Positions 45,170 to 55,936 of a stretch of DNA of 64,000 nt are shown in pieces. The translations under genes were made by a program, and so were the position numbers. The notes under the pieces were generated by a model. It worked only from the letters and a program-made list of their open reading frames with translations. It ran no database searches and had not been told where the DNA came from. The stretch comes from Favolaschia claudopus (lineage: Eukaryota; Basidiomycota; Agaricomycetes; Agaricales; Mycenaceae): contig JAWWNJ010000040.1 in assembly GCA_037176885.1 (NCBI GenBank), positions 1,488,001 through 1,552,000 on the forward strand. Reading direction: 5' to 3'. Position 1 is the first letter of the stretch; every line of letters begins with the position of its first letter.

Positions 45170-47400
45170 CTATGCTGATATGCTAGGATTTCCATACACA
45201 AATCCACCTCCAACACGCACAAATGAATAGAAATGGTATACTTCGGAAATGACCGGATGTGGCTGTAGTGGCGGCAGCCCGGCAGCTTGACAAGGGTGGG
45301 AATATATTACTCTATATAGTAGGGGAGGGGGGGGAGGGGGGGGGTCTGGCCGAGGCCTTAAAAAAAAGTCGACCCTATATCCGATTTTCGGAAAGCCGAC
45401 ATCCCCTTGGTTGCTGGTGGCGCCCATTTCAGACCGACATTCATCGTGATCGAGTCTAAGGTAATATTTTCCTAGCCATTGAATCACGAAGAACGGTTGT
45501 TGGGATGGATGGATGGGACATCTACGGTATGCGGCATCGACGTCTAGTGTAGCGCCTTCTGTTCCTGGAGGGGGCTTCAATTACTAGCAGGACAATTTGG
45601 GCGAAGGTGCCCCAGTCGCAGGGGAAGTCGTCGACATTAATCTCTGAGTTAACGGATGCGCGAGTCGGATCGTTGCGGGGGAAGGAGAAGTCTTGAACCA
45701 GTCTGTATTCGCCTGGGTCGCCTGCTTTAGGGACTAGCCCCGGCGGAGAGGTTCGGAACAGTGTTGGCAGGGTCAGTCAATGGAGGTCAATAATCGTCAT
45801 AACTTTGACTTGACGGGGTCAATGACCAGGTCTGATGTCATGTGCATGGAGGCGTTTGACGGTCTTTGACAGCTCGGACGTTCAAGTCCGAAACTTCCCG
45901 AAACATCACGGTTGTCACAGGGAGTGACTGACCTGTCACCGCCAGCCAGCTAGGGTCATTGACGAATCGGTCAATAGATTGACAGTTGACCTGACCCCTT
46001 TGACTGACCGGTATATACCGGGTCAGTGCCAACACTGGTTCGGAAGGGGCCGATGAGATGATGTTCTAGGACGATCACGCGAGAAGGGACCAGTGTATCT
46101 GCGCCCCGCGCGTTCTTTATTAATATATTGTTCGATGACGGAAGGACAGGATAGGGAGGAAGAATGATTGGGAGGAGTGAATGTTTCGGTGATAGTAGAG
46201 TGAATGCCCATAAAGCCTTCCCGAAGGCCGGTAGGTAAATCAGAGAAAATATCGTAAAGATTAGCCGCTCTCAAAGCGGATTCCCATTTGTCCGGAAAGA
46301 GGGGAGTGATGATGGGGAGGAGATCAGATGGAGACGCAGTTTTGGGCGCAAATGAAGGCCGTCTTTTGCGCCACCAAATGGAGCACCAATGCTTGCCCTT
46401 GTCGCAGTCAGCACCGCGGGGGCAACCACTGTACCCGTTGAACGAGAAGCAGTACGCGACGCCGTGTTTATCACGGCGATCTTTACCGATGAGGATGGTT
46501 TGGTTTGCTAACGAGGCGGTCTGACGTGCAGGAACGCGATTTGTGATAATCCTCCTCGGCCGCGCAGACAAAGCAGCGGAGTTTCTTCGATTTCGAACGA
46601 AAGGAATCCGAGGCCTCGCGCTTCCCGGCCTTATAAGGCGCAAAACGCGAGGATCCGGCGTTAGAGCCCCGCTCGCGGTCGTTGTTCGAAGACGAGGAGT
46701 TTGCCTGAACCTTTGTTTTCCTTGCGCAGATAGGGCCATGGCGCGTTTAGCAATGTGCATGGGCTCGAGTTCGTTCCAGACCTCGAGGTGGAAGATGCCG
46801 GGGTCGATGGCGGTGACTAGGGCGCGCTGCCGGATCTGAGAGTCGTATTCGAGGCATAGCGCCCAATTCTGCGCTCGATTTGGACGATGGAGAATGCCGT
46901 TAAAATGATTCAGCACATCTCGTGCTCCTCGGGAACGTAAGCTTGAATAAGCTCGAGAAGTCGACCCCCATGCTTGGAACCATTCGTCGAAGGTGAGGCG
47001 TAACTCGCCGTCGATGTCGAGCTCGCGCGGTGTCGCAACGACGGAGTTTGGAAGCGCTATCGACGAAGAAGATGTCGTTGAGTTCCTGCTTGGCAGCTGT
47101 GTTCGCGAACACGCAGAATTTGTCGGTTAAGGAATGTAATGGAATGTGGGCGTCCCAGCCGCGCGGGCCCAGAAATCTTTTTGCGTATTGCGTCGGGGAT
47201 AAGATACCCGGCACCGGAAGCGGTGAGGGCCGGCTATGCGTTTGGGGCGTCTACGCGAGACGGCGGTGGGTAGATCGGCTCTCGCGTCTGAGCCCGTAGC
47301 AGGTGGGTCTGTGAGTTGAAGTCGAATATCGTCAGCATCGGCTTTAGGTGCGCAGCGCAAATAAACAGGTAATGGTAGATCCATCCGGTACGACAATGCG
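45170..47400 (-). pseudogene. DIRS-like retroelement remnant (Gag-like and RT start)
   Basis: DIRS-type retroelements use a reverse transcriptase plus tyrosine recombinase. On minus, several frames together give family motifs in order: LTDKFCVFANTAAKQELNDI (about 47120-47060), GRLLELIQAYVP, ILHRPNRAQNWALCLEYDSQ, a zinc-knuckle-like CFSFNGYSGCPRGADCDKGK (about 46450-46390), TFTPPNHSSSLSCPSVIEQY, LIGPFRTSPPGLVPKAGDPG, VQDFSFPRNDPTRASVNSEI, VDDFPCDWGTFAQ, then GATLDVDAAYRRCPIHPSQQ. At least three frame changes are needed, so it is dead. The RT is cut after FVIQWLGKYYL (about 45460), before its catalytic Asp pair, and unrelated G-rich sequence follows. A hAT MITE interrupts it at 45759-46037. No recombinase or terminal repeats are visible. 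Confidence 0.7.
45759..46037. mobile_element. hAT MITE, CAGTGTT family, inside the DIRS remnant
   Basis: Ends are CAGTGTTGGCA and its inverse. GTTCGGAA is duplicated at 45751-45758 and 46038-46045. Removing the 279-bp element and one octamer rejoins PFRTSPPGLVPKA in one frame. The interior is rich in GTCAATGACC and TTGACC words. Confidence 0.9.
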
Positions 47401-47577
47401 CCTTGAGGGGCGACGATTATAGAAATTTATAGTGCGAAAGTTTCGCCATGAATGTGGCTTTATTTCGCCGGAAATAGCCTCAGATTGCCGAGGGTTTTAC
47501 TGGCCGTGGCCATCGGCTTTAATCGGTCTGGCGACCGATTTGCCATCACCCTTGGAATGGCGGGGGTTGCCGATGCC

Positions 47578-48006
47578 GACGCCATCCACCCTCGACAAAC
47601 ATCACATGACGTGACTGTCACACTTCTATCTTGGGCTGCAATGGTAAAAACAGTTATTCTTCCACCACCAGGGACATTTGAGCAAATCCTTCGACCAGAC
47701 TGTTTGTTTATATGTGAAAATGTCATTAGTTCAACCACGTTCCTCTGCGCAGAGGAATTAAAAATTGATGTGTGAATGGCTTTCCATCACGGCAAGCACC
47801 GATTTCCCAACAATCAGTAATTCCACTTCAGCCGTTGCTTTTGTAATGCTGGGTATGAGGAATAAAAGTATCAGAACAGCAATATCTGTGATCTGGTCGA
47901 AGGATTTTGCTTCAAAGTACCGGAGAGTAGTTCTACGGAGGGGAGGTAACGAAAGAGGAAGTGTCACAATCAGACACGTGACTGTTTGTCGAGGGTGGAT
48001 GGCGTC
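47578..48006. mobile_element. MITE with 24-bp inverted ends
   Basis: GACGCCATCCACCCTCGACA begins the left end and its inverse closes the right end (24 bp perfect), with CACGTGAC/GTGACT-like sequence just inside both. No target duplication is evident, so exact borders are uncertain. Internal frames are short and unrecognised. Confidence 0.65.
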
Positions 48007-48059
48007 TACCGTAACCCTCAATATATAACCTTGCTATAACCGGTTATATAGGCTGTAAG

Positions 48060-48880
48060 CAGTGTTGCAATTAAGGGTTAAGACCCGGGACCTCTAAGGT
48101 TCATAAGCCTTAAGCCTTAATATGGGGTTATGGGGTTATGAGCTTAATTTCCTTTTTGGGAAGTATTTTCGCACAGTCAAGAGGTCTCAATATCACCCAA
48201 TTATTCCGCAAAATGCCTATGTGCAGCCATGATAGTATCAACAACCTCTAAAATTCGAGTGGAGGCCCTCAAACCAGTCCTCGTGGTACGAACAGAGCCG
48301 GCGTTGTCGGCAAATGCAACTGTTTCCAAAACTGGGCTCGCACTGCCGCAGCATCCTCGAGTGCAGATTTTGAGGCGTATGGGCATGCATATTCAACATT
48401 GCCAGCCCCCCGAGGATATGGTCCTATCCAGGAATATCGGGTGCCTTCTACGGACCCTGCTCTTATGCAAGCTACATAAATAAAATTCAACGCAAAATTC
48501 TCGGCAAGACTTGATGAGTAATACGCACCGTCACGAAATGACCTGCCAATCCACGCTGTCGTAGATGCCGGCTTCTACCAACAATTCCCTCTCATGTTCT
48601 ACGCATCCCTTATAATATGTAGGGGAAGATCTGGCTGCAGTTTGGTTGGTAGGTCTGAACTAACTCAATGAAATGAGCCTGCATTGGACTGGACATGGCG
48701 GGAGAGAGCAAGATAAAAAGCTTAGCCGAGCTTCCCCGGCGATCAATCAATCGGTAGCCGGAGCAGCGGCCCGAGACCTTAAGACGCTTATAAAGCTCGG
48801 CGGCCGTTGCTCTAAGGGTTATGATAAGGCCTTAATAACCCTAACGCATATTAAGGTCTTATCCCTTACGGCCAACACTG
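48060..48880. mobile_element. hAT non-autonomous element, CAGTGTT family, TTAAGG-rich
   Basis: Outer ends are CAGTGTTGCAATTAAGGG and, inverted, CAGTGTTGGCCGTAAGGG. GCTGTAAG is duplicated at 48052-48059 and 48881-48888. Subterminal zones are dense in CTTAAGG/TTAAGGC words. No transposase frame is seen in the 821 bp. Confidence 0.88.
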
Positions 48881-48897
48881 GCTGTAAGTGGTTATAA

Positions 48898-49640
48898 CTA
48901 ACTTTCGATTTTTGCAATCTTTTCCAGAACAAAAGGTGAACGAGAAGCTGTTCCCTTCAATGTTTTTACCCTTGAGATTGCAACAAATGACAGGCCAGGA
49001 GCAAAGTCTTGTCTACCCAGATCAATCACTGCTTTCTCGAGGGTTAGACCCTGACTTTTGTGAATGGTAATTGCCCAGGCTAGAGTCAGAGGGAATTGTG
49101 TTCGTGAGAATGGCAGTCCATTAGATTCCCATTCTGCTGTTCTCGGAAGAATAGGACCAATCTGGTTGTAACACCTTCCCAGGACTTCAGTTGGTGGTCC
49201 TATTTTTTCCTATTTTAAACCATTTGACAGACTGAACTTGGAAACACATACCTGTATATTCCGGACAGTGTACAAACACGACAGCTGGCAAATCTTTCCT
49301 TGGGCTGCCTGGCAAGTACCAATTTTTTTTTGACAACACCCTGAGTCCCATTGACTAACCCCTTTGATGTTCACACTAGAAAGATCTCTGCCTCCAACCC
49401 CTCAGCATCCTCAGCTGATGCTTTCCTAGATTTTGCTCCGTTAACACGGTGATGCTTAGCTCTGCAGCAAGCCACAGGCTTATTGAGTGCTGCTACAGTG
49501 CAAGCATCACTTCTCCAACACTGCTTTTTCGGCCGACATAAATTTTTGTGATTTATTTTAACTGATTTTCTAAGGAAGGAAACCGACCAAAAGAATGCGT
49601 TTGGCGTCGAGAACTCACTTTTCCCACGGTGTTTCACTGT
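48898..49640 (-). pseudogene. PIF1-like helicase C-terminal remnant
   Basis: No single long frame, but spliced and frame-adjusted reading on minus gives helicase motifs: ALNKPVACCRAKHHR and AEDAEGLEAEIFL (about 49490-49385), TSKGLVNGTQGVVK, RKDLPAVVFVHCPEYTG, a 52-bp intron (49251-49200), PPTEVLGRCYNQIGPILPRT, then FPLTLAWAITIHKSQGLTLE and GLSFVAISRVKTL, stopping at 48898-48900. The last two blocks are the C-terminal helicase motifs of PIF1 proteins. A stop plus missing residues near 49380 and a one-base error in the A run near 49330 mark it as dead. It differs from the Helitron helicase at 26090-28318 and is probably from another helicase family or Helitron lineage. Confidence 0.7.
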
Positions 49641-49736
49641 TTTTGGCGTCTGGAAAAAATAAAATCATGCTTTTGGCTCTAATTTTGGATGGATTGAGGC
49701 CAGATGTGTCTAGATGTGATTCAGTCATACCGTGAA

Positions 49737-50187
49737 AGTTACCGCCGGGAATGCTACCACACTCAGAAAAGAAATCAATATCATTCGCCAAATCCAGCCC
49801 CATCGCAACATTGTGACTTATTTTGGTAAGAGATATCGATTACGGCCCGGACGGAGCTTGTAATGATTTCGTCTTTTCCTCAGGAACCACTGACCCGAAT
49901 GCAAATTGGTCCGAGTCTCTCCGAATTTTCATGGAGTTCGTTGGCGGAGGGACTATCACGAATCTCGCTCGGGCTTTGGGCGGCGTGTCAGAGAAAGAAG
50001 CGAGTGCGATCATCTTCCAGGTGCTCCTGGGTTTGGAGCACCTCCACGACCAAAAGGTCATCCACCGGGATATCAAAGGACAGAACATACTCATCTCTTT
50101 GACTGGCTGTGTCAAGATTACAGACATGGGTGTTTCAAGATCCCTGGCCCCCGGGGTCAAGGTCCGGTCAACCTCTGGGTGGTTGAC
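49737..50187 (+). pseudogene. Ser/Thr protein kinase fragment
   Basis: Exon 49737-49825 reads TTLRKEINIIRQIQPHRNIV and TYFG. A 58-bp intron (49826-49883) follows. The second exon gives LRIFMEFVGGGTITNLARAL, IIFQVLLGLEHLHDQKVIHR, DIKGQNILIS and VKITDMGVSRSLAPG, then stops resembling a kinase after STSG. The HRDIKGQN catalytic loop is complete. The magnesium motif is DMG in place of DFG. Pattern and the GGG hinge resemble STE11/MAPKKK-type kinases. The Gly-rich loop and N-lobe Lys are not visible and the C-lobe is lost at about 50185, where GGTCAA/TTGACC repeat sequence begins. A truncated fragment. Confidence 0.7.
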
Positions 50188-51401
50188 CTTTGACTGTTGA
50201 CCTTGCCCGTTGCCCCCCCCGCAACCGCAACACTGTCTCCACGTACCGAGGACCAATGATTATGCCAAGAAAGGTTACATACAGATTTTGGGCCTTCAAA
50301 AAGTTCTGTCCGAACTTTTTCTCCAGCCCAAGCTCAAAATTTTGTCCGAATTCTGCCTCCAACCTACACTCGGCTCGACTTTTGTCCGGGGTTTTTCGAT
50401 AGTTTCTGGTCATGTACCGGGCCAAATTGGCCGAAACAAAATGTAGAGATGGAAATACATATTGTAATGGGTTTTCGATGAGAGCTCATTCAGTTTTTCC
50501 AGTTATGGGGAAAATCCGACATTATTTTCTTATCAGGTGATCTGCAGGACATTATATTCAACTGAGTATCCTAGATGGTAGAGAAAATCATATTTCCATC
50601 TCTGACTCCCAGAATGCGTCGGCAGATCCGACTGATACCTCTGATATGGATTTTTCCGTGGTCGCAACGATGTTGATTGATCTCGCGGCCCAACAGGATG
50701 CTAAAGATGCTGCGGATGACGCCGAAGATGCTGCCGCAGCGCTCCTCGACCTACCTGAAGCTACCCCCACTCCTCCCGTCCCATCGGCGTCGACCTCTGT
50801 GACAAATTCTTCCGCTCGCCTCCCTGTATACAAGAAGATAAAACTCGCAGATTTATTCGCATATCTGGGACCCCCCCCCATCAGAATTGGAGTTTTTTTG
50901 GAAAGCTGGGTTGGAAGGACTCGACGACGAGGAGGATGCGCTCGGCGCAGAAATGGAGGATGCGGTGGCGCAAGTGGCGGGAAGTTCTCAGGCTTCGGCA
51001 GTAACTACGGCTACAACTTGACTTCATCACTTAAATTCTCTTCAGAATTCATCTCTTCTCATTATTACAAGGTTCAGTGCTATCTAAAATGTGTTCCCGG
51101 CAGTTTCTTGTGCGTAACTCGGGCATAAACGACAAAATGGTCAACTTTCGGAGGGGACGGCCGACATTTTGATGCCGACAATGAACGGGGGATCGGTCAA
51201 TGACCCGTCCATTGACTTGACCCCTTTGACTGACCGTGTCAGTGCCAACACCGTGGTGGGGCACTATCTAGCCCATACTTAAAGGTTTCGGTCCATATAC
51301 ATGGAGGATACTGCGGGTGGTCGAGTCGTGCCATATCGGGCTGCCTTGACGCCCAATCAAACTTCCCGATATAGGAATAATGTACCATATAGGAATAATG
51401 T

Positions 51402-51458
<57 letters not shown>

Positions 51459-53620
51459 CTCAAGTACGACTGGGAGGTAAAATGTCAGTAAAGTGGAATC
51501 CTACTTAAAATTGGCTCTTCTTTCATATTCTGACATGATTGAACTATTTTAGAATCCAAAGCCCCTTGCGCCGAGCTGGAAAAAAGAAAATCGGCCCTAT
51601 ATCTTTTTTAGAATGCCGGCGCACCCAGTCTGACATTACGGCATACTTTCCCACCACGTGTTGCCTTACGTTTCACAACAACGCGTCTCCGGTCCAACTC
51701 TGACCTGTGTCTGCGCAGATATACAGAGTATTTAGTGGGGAACATGTAGGAAATAATACGGAACGGATGTGAATATAGAGACACGCACTGCATATTGAAA
51801 ACCAAAAGAATTCCCGCTACCAAGAACCAGAGGCCCAGGTGCCTCATCACAGACGCGAGCGCGAATTAGTTCCCGAGTGTTTTGTTTGGGTTTGCAAGCT
51901 TCGCAGCCGAGTTTACGAATGCACACTTGCAGCGCAGAGACAATGACATCACACAGTTTGAGAAGGTGCAAGAAACAATATCTATTTGATGGATAGGTAC
52001 ATGAAGCTTACTTAGTTTAACGAAGGAAAACTATTGTAGAGGTTTGCCGCAGATTTAAAGAGTCCCATTGTGGTGTCTTGAAAGGAGCGGTCAAAAGAGT
52101 TCAGAGGAGGTCAAGGGTACGGAGTTCAAGAGTCAGGAGTCGAAGACTCAAGTGAGAGCTGGACGACGCGACGGACACGAAGGCATGTGGCAGTGTTGAC
52201 TGTTTGTCCGAGCATTTGTCTCCAGACAAAGACAAAGACAAAAGTACTTAAGTATAATAGATGGGTGTCTCACCAGCCGCGACGGCGGAAAGGGGATTGA
52301 GCATAAGCTGGGTGCCGAAGATAGGACGAGCAGCCGTCCTTGAGAACGATTGTCCTCTCATCGCCCGGGAAAGTCTGGTTACGAGACTAGAGCTGCCTTG
52401 CCTTCTCAGCGTCGCGGGCGCCGCGTTCCGCTTCGCGTCTCGCCTTCTCATCCGCGTCTGCACAGGGAGTACGGGACCACATTCTGGACAACCCGAATTG
52501 ACCCCGAAGCAATTTCCGCGGTCGTTGCGTTGATGCAAAAGCTTCCAAACCTCAAGGTAATCCAAAGGTAATCCGGTTATGGGGAAGCTTGCTTCCCCAT
52601 TCATCGGTATAGGGCTCCGGAATGCAGATGCTTACAAATCTCCGTCCAGGTGGTTTGTAAGCACTGTCCTGGAGTCCTGGCCTGAGGCCTCGGACTTCGG
52701 GGAGCCGTCACTGTCACTGTCATGTGACTTCGGACTGCGCGCCGAATGTTTCCGAGTGCCGCCTCAACTTTGGTTCAACTCTTGCTCAGCTCAAGTTCAA
52801 TTGGCCTGTTTGAACCTCATGTGCTGTGATAAATATACTTATGTACAATACCCTACCAACACCTATATGTATACTCAATGGTTGCTTGCTCACTTGAAGA
52901 AAGAATTCAGTAAGCATCAACTTTGTAACAAGTCTCCTCAAGTTACAAGCACTTTGTCACCAGTACCGGGGCTCAGGGAATGCTTTGAGCAACTTCAAAA
53001 AAAAATCACCAGACTTTGTGCTACTGCCAGTGTCTTGGATATACTTACCACTATCCAGTGAGTATAAGCTTAAGCTGTCAAAATCAATAATCCAGAAAAA
53101 ACAGGGCCGCTGAGTCACTCCAACCAGATTCATCAGGAGCAGAAGAGTTTTGAAGGTGAATATGAGGGCGATTACTGAGGCGGTTCTGAGGTTCATTAAC
53201 TGAATAAGTTGGTTACGCAAATCGGGCGAAAACTGCTCGAGCCAGTAATGTTGCCCGAATGAATTTAGCAAGATTAGCTACTGTATATGTATGGATGAAT
53301 TGGACGTATTCAACTTAGGATATTGAATTCCCATTCGCACTGAAGCAAGCTTACCCTCCTATGTGGACCATTGTCCACATACCCAACATGTTTGTGCCAT
53401 TCGGATTCTTTTCAAGGGTTTCGTGGCTAAAATCTTGGTCCCAAGGTCTAGATGGCAGCAGTTGCAAGGAAGTGATGACGTTGTGATGACGCGTGTACTT
53501 TGAATGGCATCAGATCAGCCTGTCAGTGCCAGCGATCATAGAGGAAGGGCTATGGGGAATCCCAGGAACCAATCCTTGTGGGCTTCTTGCTGTTTGTCAA
53601 CGCCAATCTTGTCCACCATA
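50188..53620. other. long stretch with repeats and only doubtful frames
   Basis: AGAGATGGAAATA occurs near 50449 with its inverse near 50600, bounding a small foldback. A plus frame at 50646-51128 begins MDFSVVATMLIDLAAQQDAK and is Ala/Asp-rich but unrecognised. 51205-51252 resembles the right part of the hAT MITE ending at 46037, so it is a hAT remnant. A 53-base C run lies at 51403-51455. A plus frame near 52440-52555 (FWTTRIDPEAISAVVALMQK) looks vaguely protein-like. A GGGGAAGCTTGCTTCCCC palindrome is at about 52577. No gene can be named. Confidence 0.4.
51403..51455. repeat. homopolymer run of 53 C
   Basis: An uninterrupted C tract. Its true length is uncertain because such runs are prone to sequencing and assembly error. 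Confidence 0.8.
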
Positions 53621-54124
53621 CTGTACTATTTCGATCAATTCGCCTGTCACGCGTCACAGGCCTCCGAATTGACGAATTTTTTCGTACGTGTCACAGGTCA
53701 CCGAGGCCTTGGACGAATGTGACAAAAAAGTAGCAAAATCTTCGAAAAATGCCGGAAAAATGGATTTTTTCTCCCTGCGCGCCGAATGGCACGCTTCCGC
53801 GGCAGAAACCAGCGCATATCACCCGAAATGCCGCTTTCTGACATTTTGCTCCGTTTCCCGGCTTCCTTGGCACCGGCCGCGGCTGTATCTCGGCCTATTT
53901 CGCCGCGTACCCATTGGATTTTGAGGATGAATTTCCTCTACTTCTAGATTATGCTTGCATGGCTGGAGAGCAACACAGTAAATTAGAGTACACCAGAGGA
54001 CGTTTTCGAGGCATTGGTGAATATTCTGGGGGTGTCACGGTCTCTCCGGCCCATTGACGAACCTTGGATTTCGTTCCGAGGTGTCACAGGTCACAGGCCG
54101 GGTGAATTGACCGAAATAGTACAG
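53621..54124. mobile_element. TA-flanked MITE with CTGTACTATTTCG ends
   Basis: CTGTACTATTTCGATCAATT at the left is matched inverted at the right with few differences. TA lies at 53619-53620 and 54125-54126. Subterminal GTCACAGG words occur at both ends. No coding content. Confidence 0.7.
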
Positions 54125-54236
54125 TATCTTCGCTGACAGATGGCATGTAAAAGTTCAAGAGTTTGCGCAATTTGGAGCCAAATGATTTCCCTAACTTGGC
54201 CCAAACAATGATTTCGACCCAACGGAAAACATGCTG

Positions 54237-54782
54237 TAGTCTAGTAGTTACCGCGGGGGTCCGACCGGAGTGCACCCTTATTACATAATCTGTCAACAAT
54301 TGGGCCACGTGCATCTGCCACGTTGAGGTGGGGTTGACGTACGGCCTTGTACGGCCATGCACGGCAAAGGTCGGGCCATAGTCATATCATTCGAGTTGAA
54401 TTCGAGCCTAAGAGCAACCTAAGAGAGCACTTTTGCCAAACTTTGTGATTTACTGGAGTACTTACCTCATACATATATAACTTTTTTTTTAGATCTAGGT
54501 ACTGTAAACAGCATCTTTTGATCAGCTCCTGGATGTGGATTCGGCTTGACAGTGCATATAACGACTCGGAAAGAGTACCCGAGAGGAGATACGTCGCTCT
54601 GCAGCACAACTGCAGCAGGAAACAGGCCTGAGCCAGGCAACACGTATGCAGCACGTGATGAAACTTCTGACAGATTATGTAATAAGAACGTACTCCGGTC
54701 GGACCCCCGCGGTAAGTAACAGACTCTATATCTGTCGAGGTACGAGACACAAGATACTAGAGCGTCTGTCTACGAGAGACTA
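54237..54782. mobile_element. Mutator-like MITE, copy B
   Basis: Same element as 41482-42411 in reverse orientation, 546 bp, without the nested insertion. AACATGCTG is duplicated at 54228-54236 and 54783-54791. TTACCGCGGGGGTCCGACCG and its inverse lie just inside the ends. Confidence 0.92.
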
Positions 54783-55049
54783 AACATGCTGAGACCGGTA
54801 AGTATTAGCCGGAATTTTGACTTTTGTGTATCGCAAACTCGGATAACGTCCTGCTTGTCCTTGGCTTGTCCCCTATGCTTTCCAGCGCGGAGTCGCACTT
54901 CTGCTTCCGGCCGTTTGCGCGAGACGCCGTATTGAGGCAACAGAATGCCGTCTCGGCAGATCTCGGCTCTACAGGTACTCACTCCCAAGACCATCGACGG
55001 GTTACAAGGGGCGCTCAATTCTCAGCTCGTCAGCTCGTCTAATTAATTA

Positions 55050-55798
55050 CAGCCGTTTTGGAAACAATATACGGGTTTTGATTGAGTGGTGCTCGTTCGT
55101 TTGTGCTTACGTTTGTTGACCATTCTGTCATCGGCAAAGCCGGGAGCACCACTCTGTGGGGCGTTGCCGTACCGCATCAATTGCCGTTGGTCCCTTGTTT
55201 TTGCCCTTGCTCGCAATTCATGGCCGTGTCGAGCTCTGGGCAAGTAGCAGCTGAGTCTCAATCCTCAGTTCTGTTAACCCCCTGTTTTTTCCCGGTGTTC
55301 TCTGGGTGGCGGAAGCAAAGACTCAAATTCGGCTGAAGTGGAGCTGGTGATGGGAAGCAAAACAAAGGTAAGCACAAACGAACGAGCACCAATAGGGGCG
55401 CTCAATTCTTAGCTCGTCAGCTCGTCTCGTCCGTAAAATGTCGATTTTTTGATGAGGGGATCAAATTTGATGGGAAGTGGAGAGAAATGCGGAGTGGGAT
55501 CAGCAGCTCATCAGCTCATCATGCAATTAAATAATTTCTGGAGCCGACGAGCTAAGAATAGGGGCGCTCAATTCTCAGCTCGTCGGCTCGTCTCGTCCCA
55601 GAAACTATTTAATTGCATGATGAGCTGATGAGCTGCTGATCCCACTCCGCATTTCTCTCCACTTCCCATCAAATTTTGATCCCCTCATCAGGAAATCGAT
55701 ATTTTACGGACGAGACGAGCTGACGAGCTAAGAATTGAGCGCCCCTAATTGAGCGCCCCTACTCAATCAAAACCCGTATATTGTTTCCAAAACGGCTG
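55050..55798. mobile_element. TA-flanked MITE with CAGCCGTTTTGGAAAC ends
   Basis: CAGCCGTTTTGGAAACAATA and its inverse give 38 bp of perfect terminal match. TA lies at 55048-55049 and 55799-55800. The ends resemble CAGCTATTTTGGAAACGATA of the 3.2-kb two-gene transposon, so this may be a non-autonomous member of that wider group. Confidence 0.85.
55395..55748. repeat. 350-bp near-palindrome
   Basis: The arms 55395-55560 and 55575-55748 are near-perfect inverses, including GATCCCACTCCGCATTTCTC and CATGATGAGCTGATGAGCTG. GGGGCGCTCAATTC marks both ends and the centre. It looks like a head-to-head dimer of one small element. Confidence 0.8.
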
Positions 55799-55936
55799 TA
55801 CCTGATGGGCTGATGAGACGGTGATCCCACTCCGCCTCTCGCTCCACTCCTCGTCATATTTTGATCAATCCATCAGCAAATTAATTATTTTCTGTACGAG
55901 ACGAGCTGACGAGCTAAGAATTGAGCGTCCCTACAA

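Larger units (their letters stand above)
55008..55931. mobile_element. nested foldback complex with GGGGCGCTCAATTC ends
   Basis: GGGGCGCTCAATTCTCAGCT begins at 55008 and an inverted near-match ends at 55931; TACAA flanks both sides (55003-55007 and 55932-55936). Inside lie a TA-flanked element (55050-55798) and, within that, a large palindrome made of further copies of the same GGGGCGCTCAATTC sequence. Non-coding. Confidence 0.7.

Noticed and set aside
45838..46035. minus frame inside 45759-46037 as a gene
   Set aside because: It lies wholly inside a MITE with perfect target duplications.
53504..53722. plus frame near the 53621 element as a gene
   Set aside because: It crosses the TA border of the element and has no recognisable domain.
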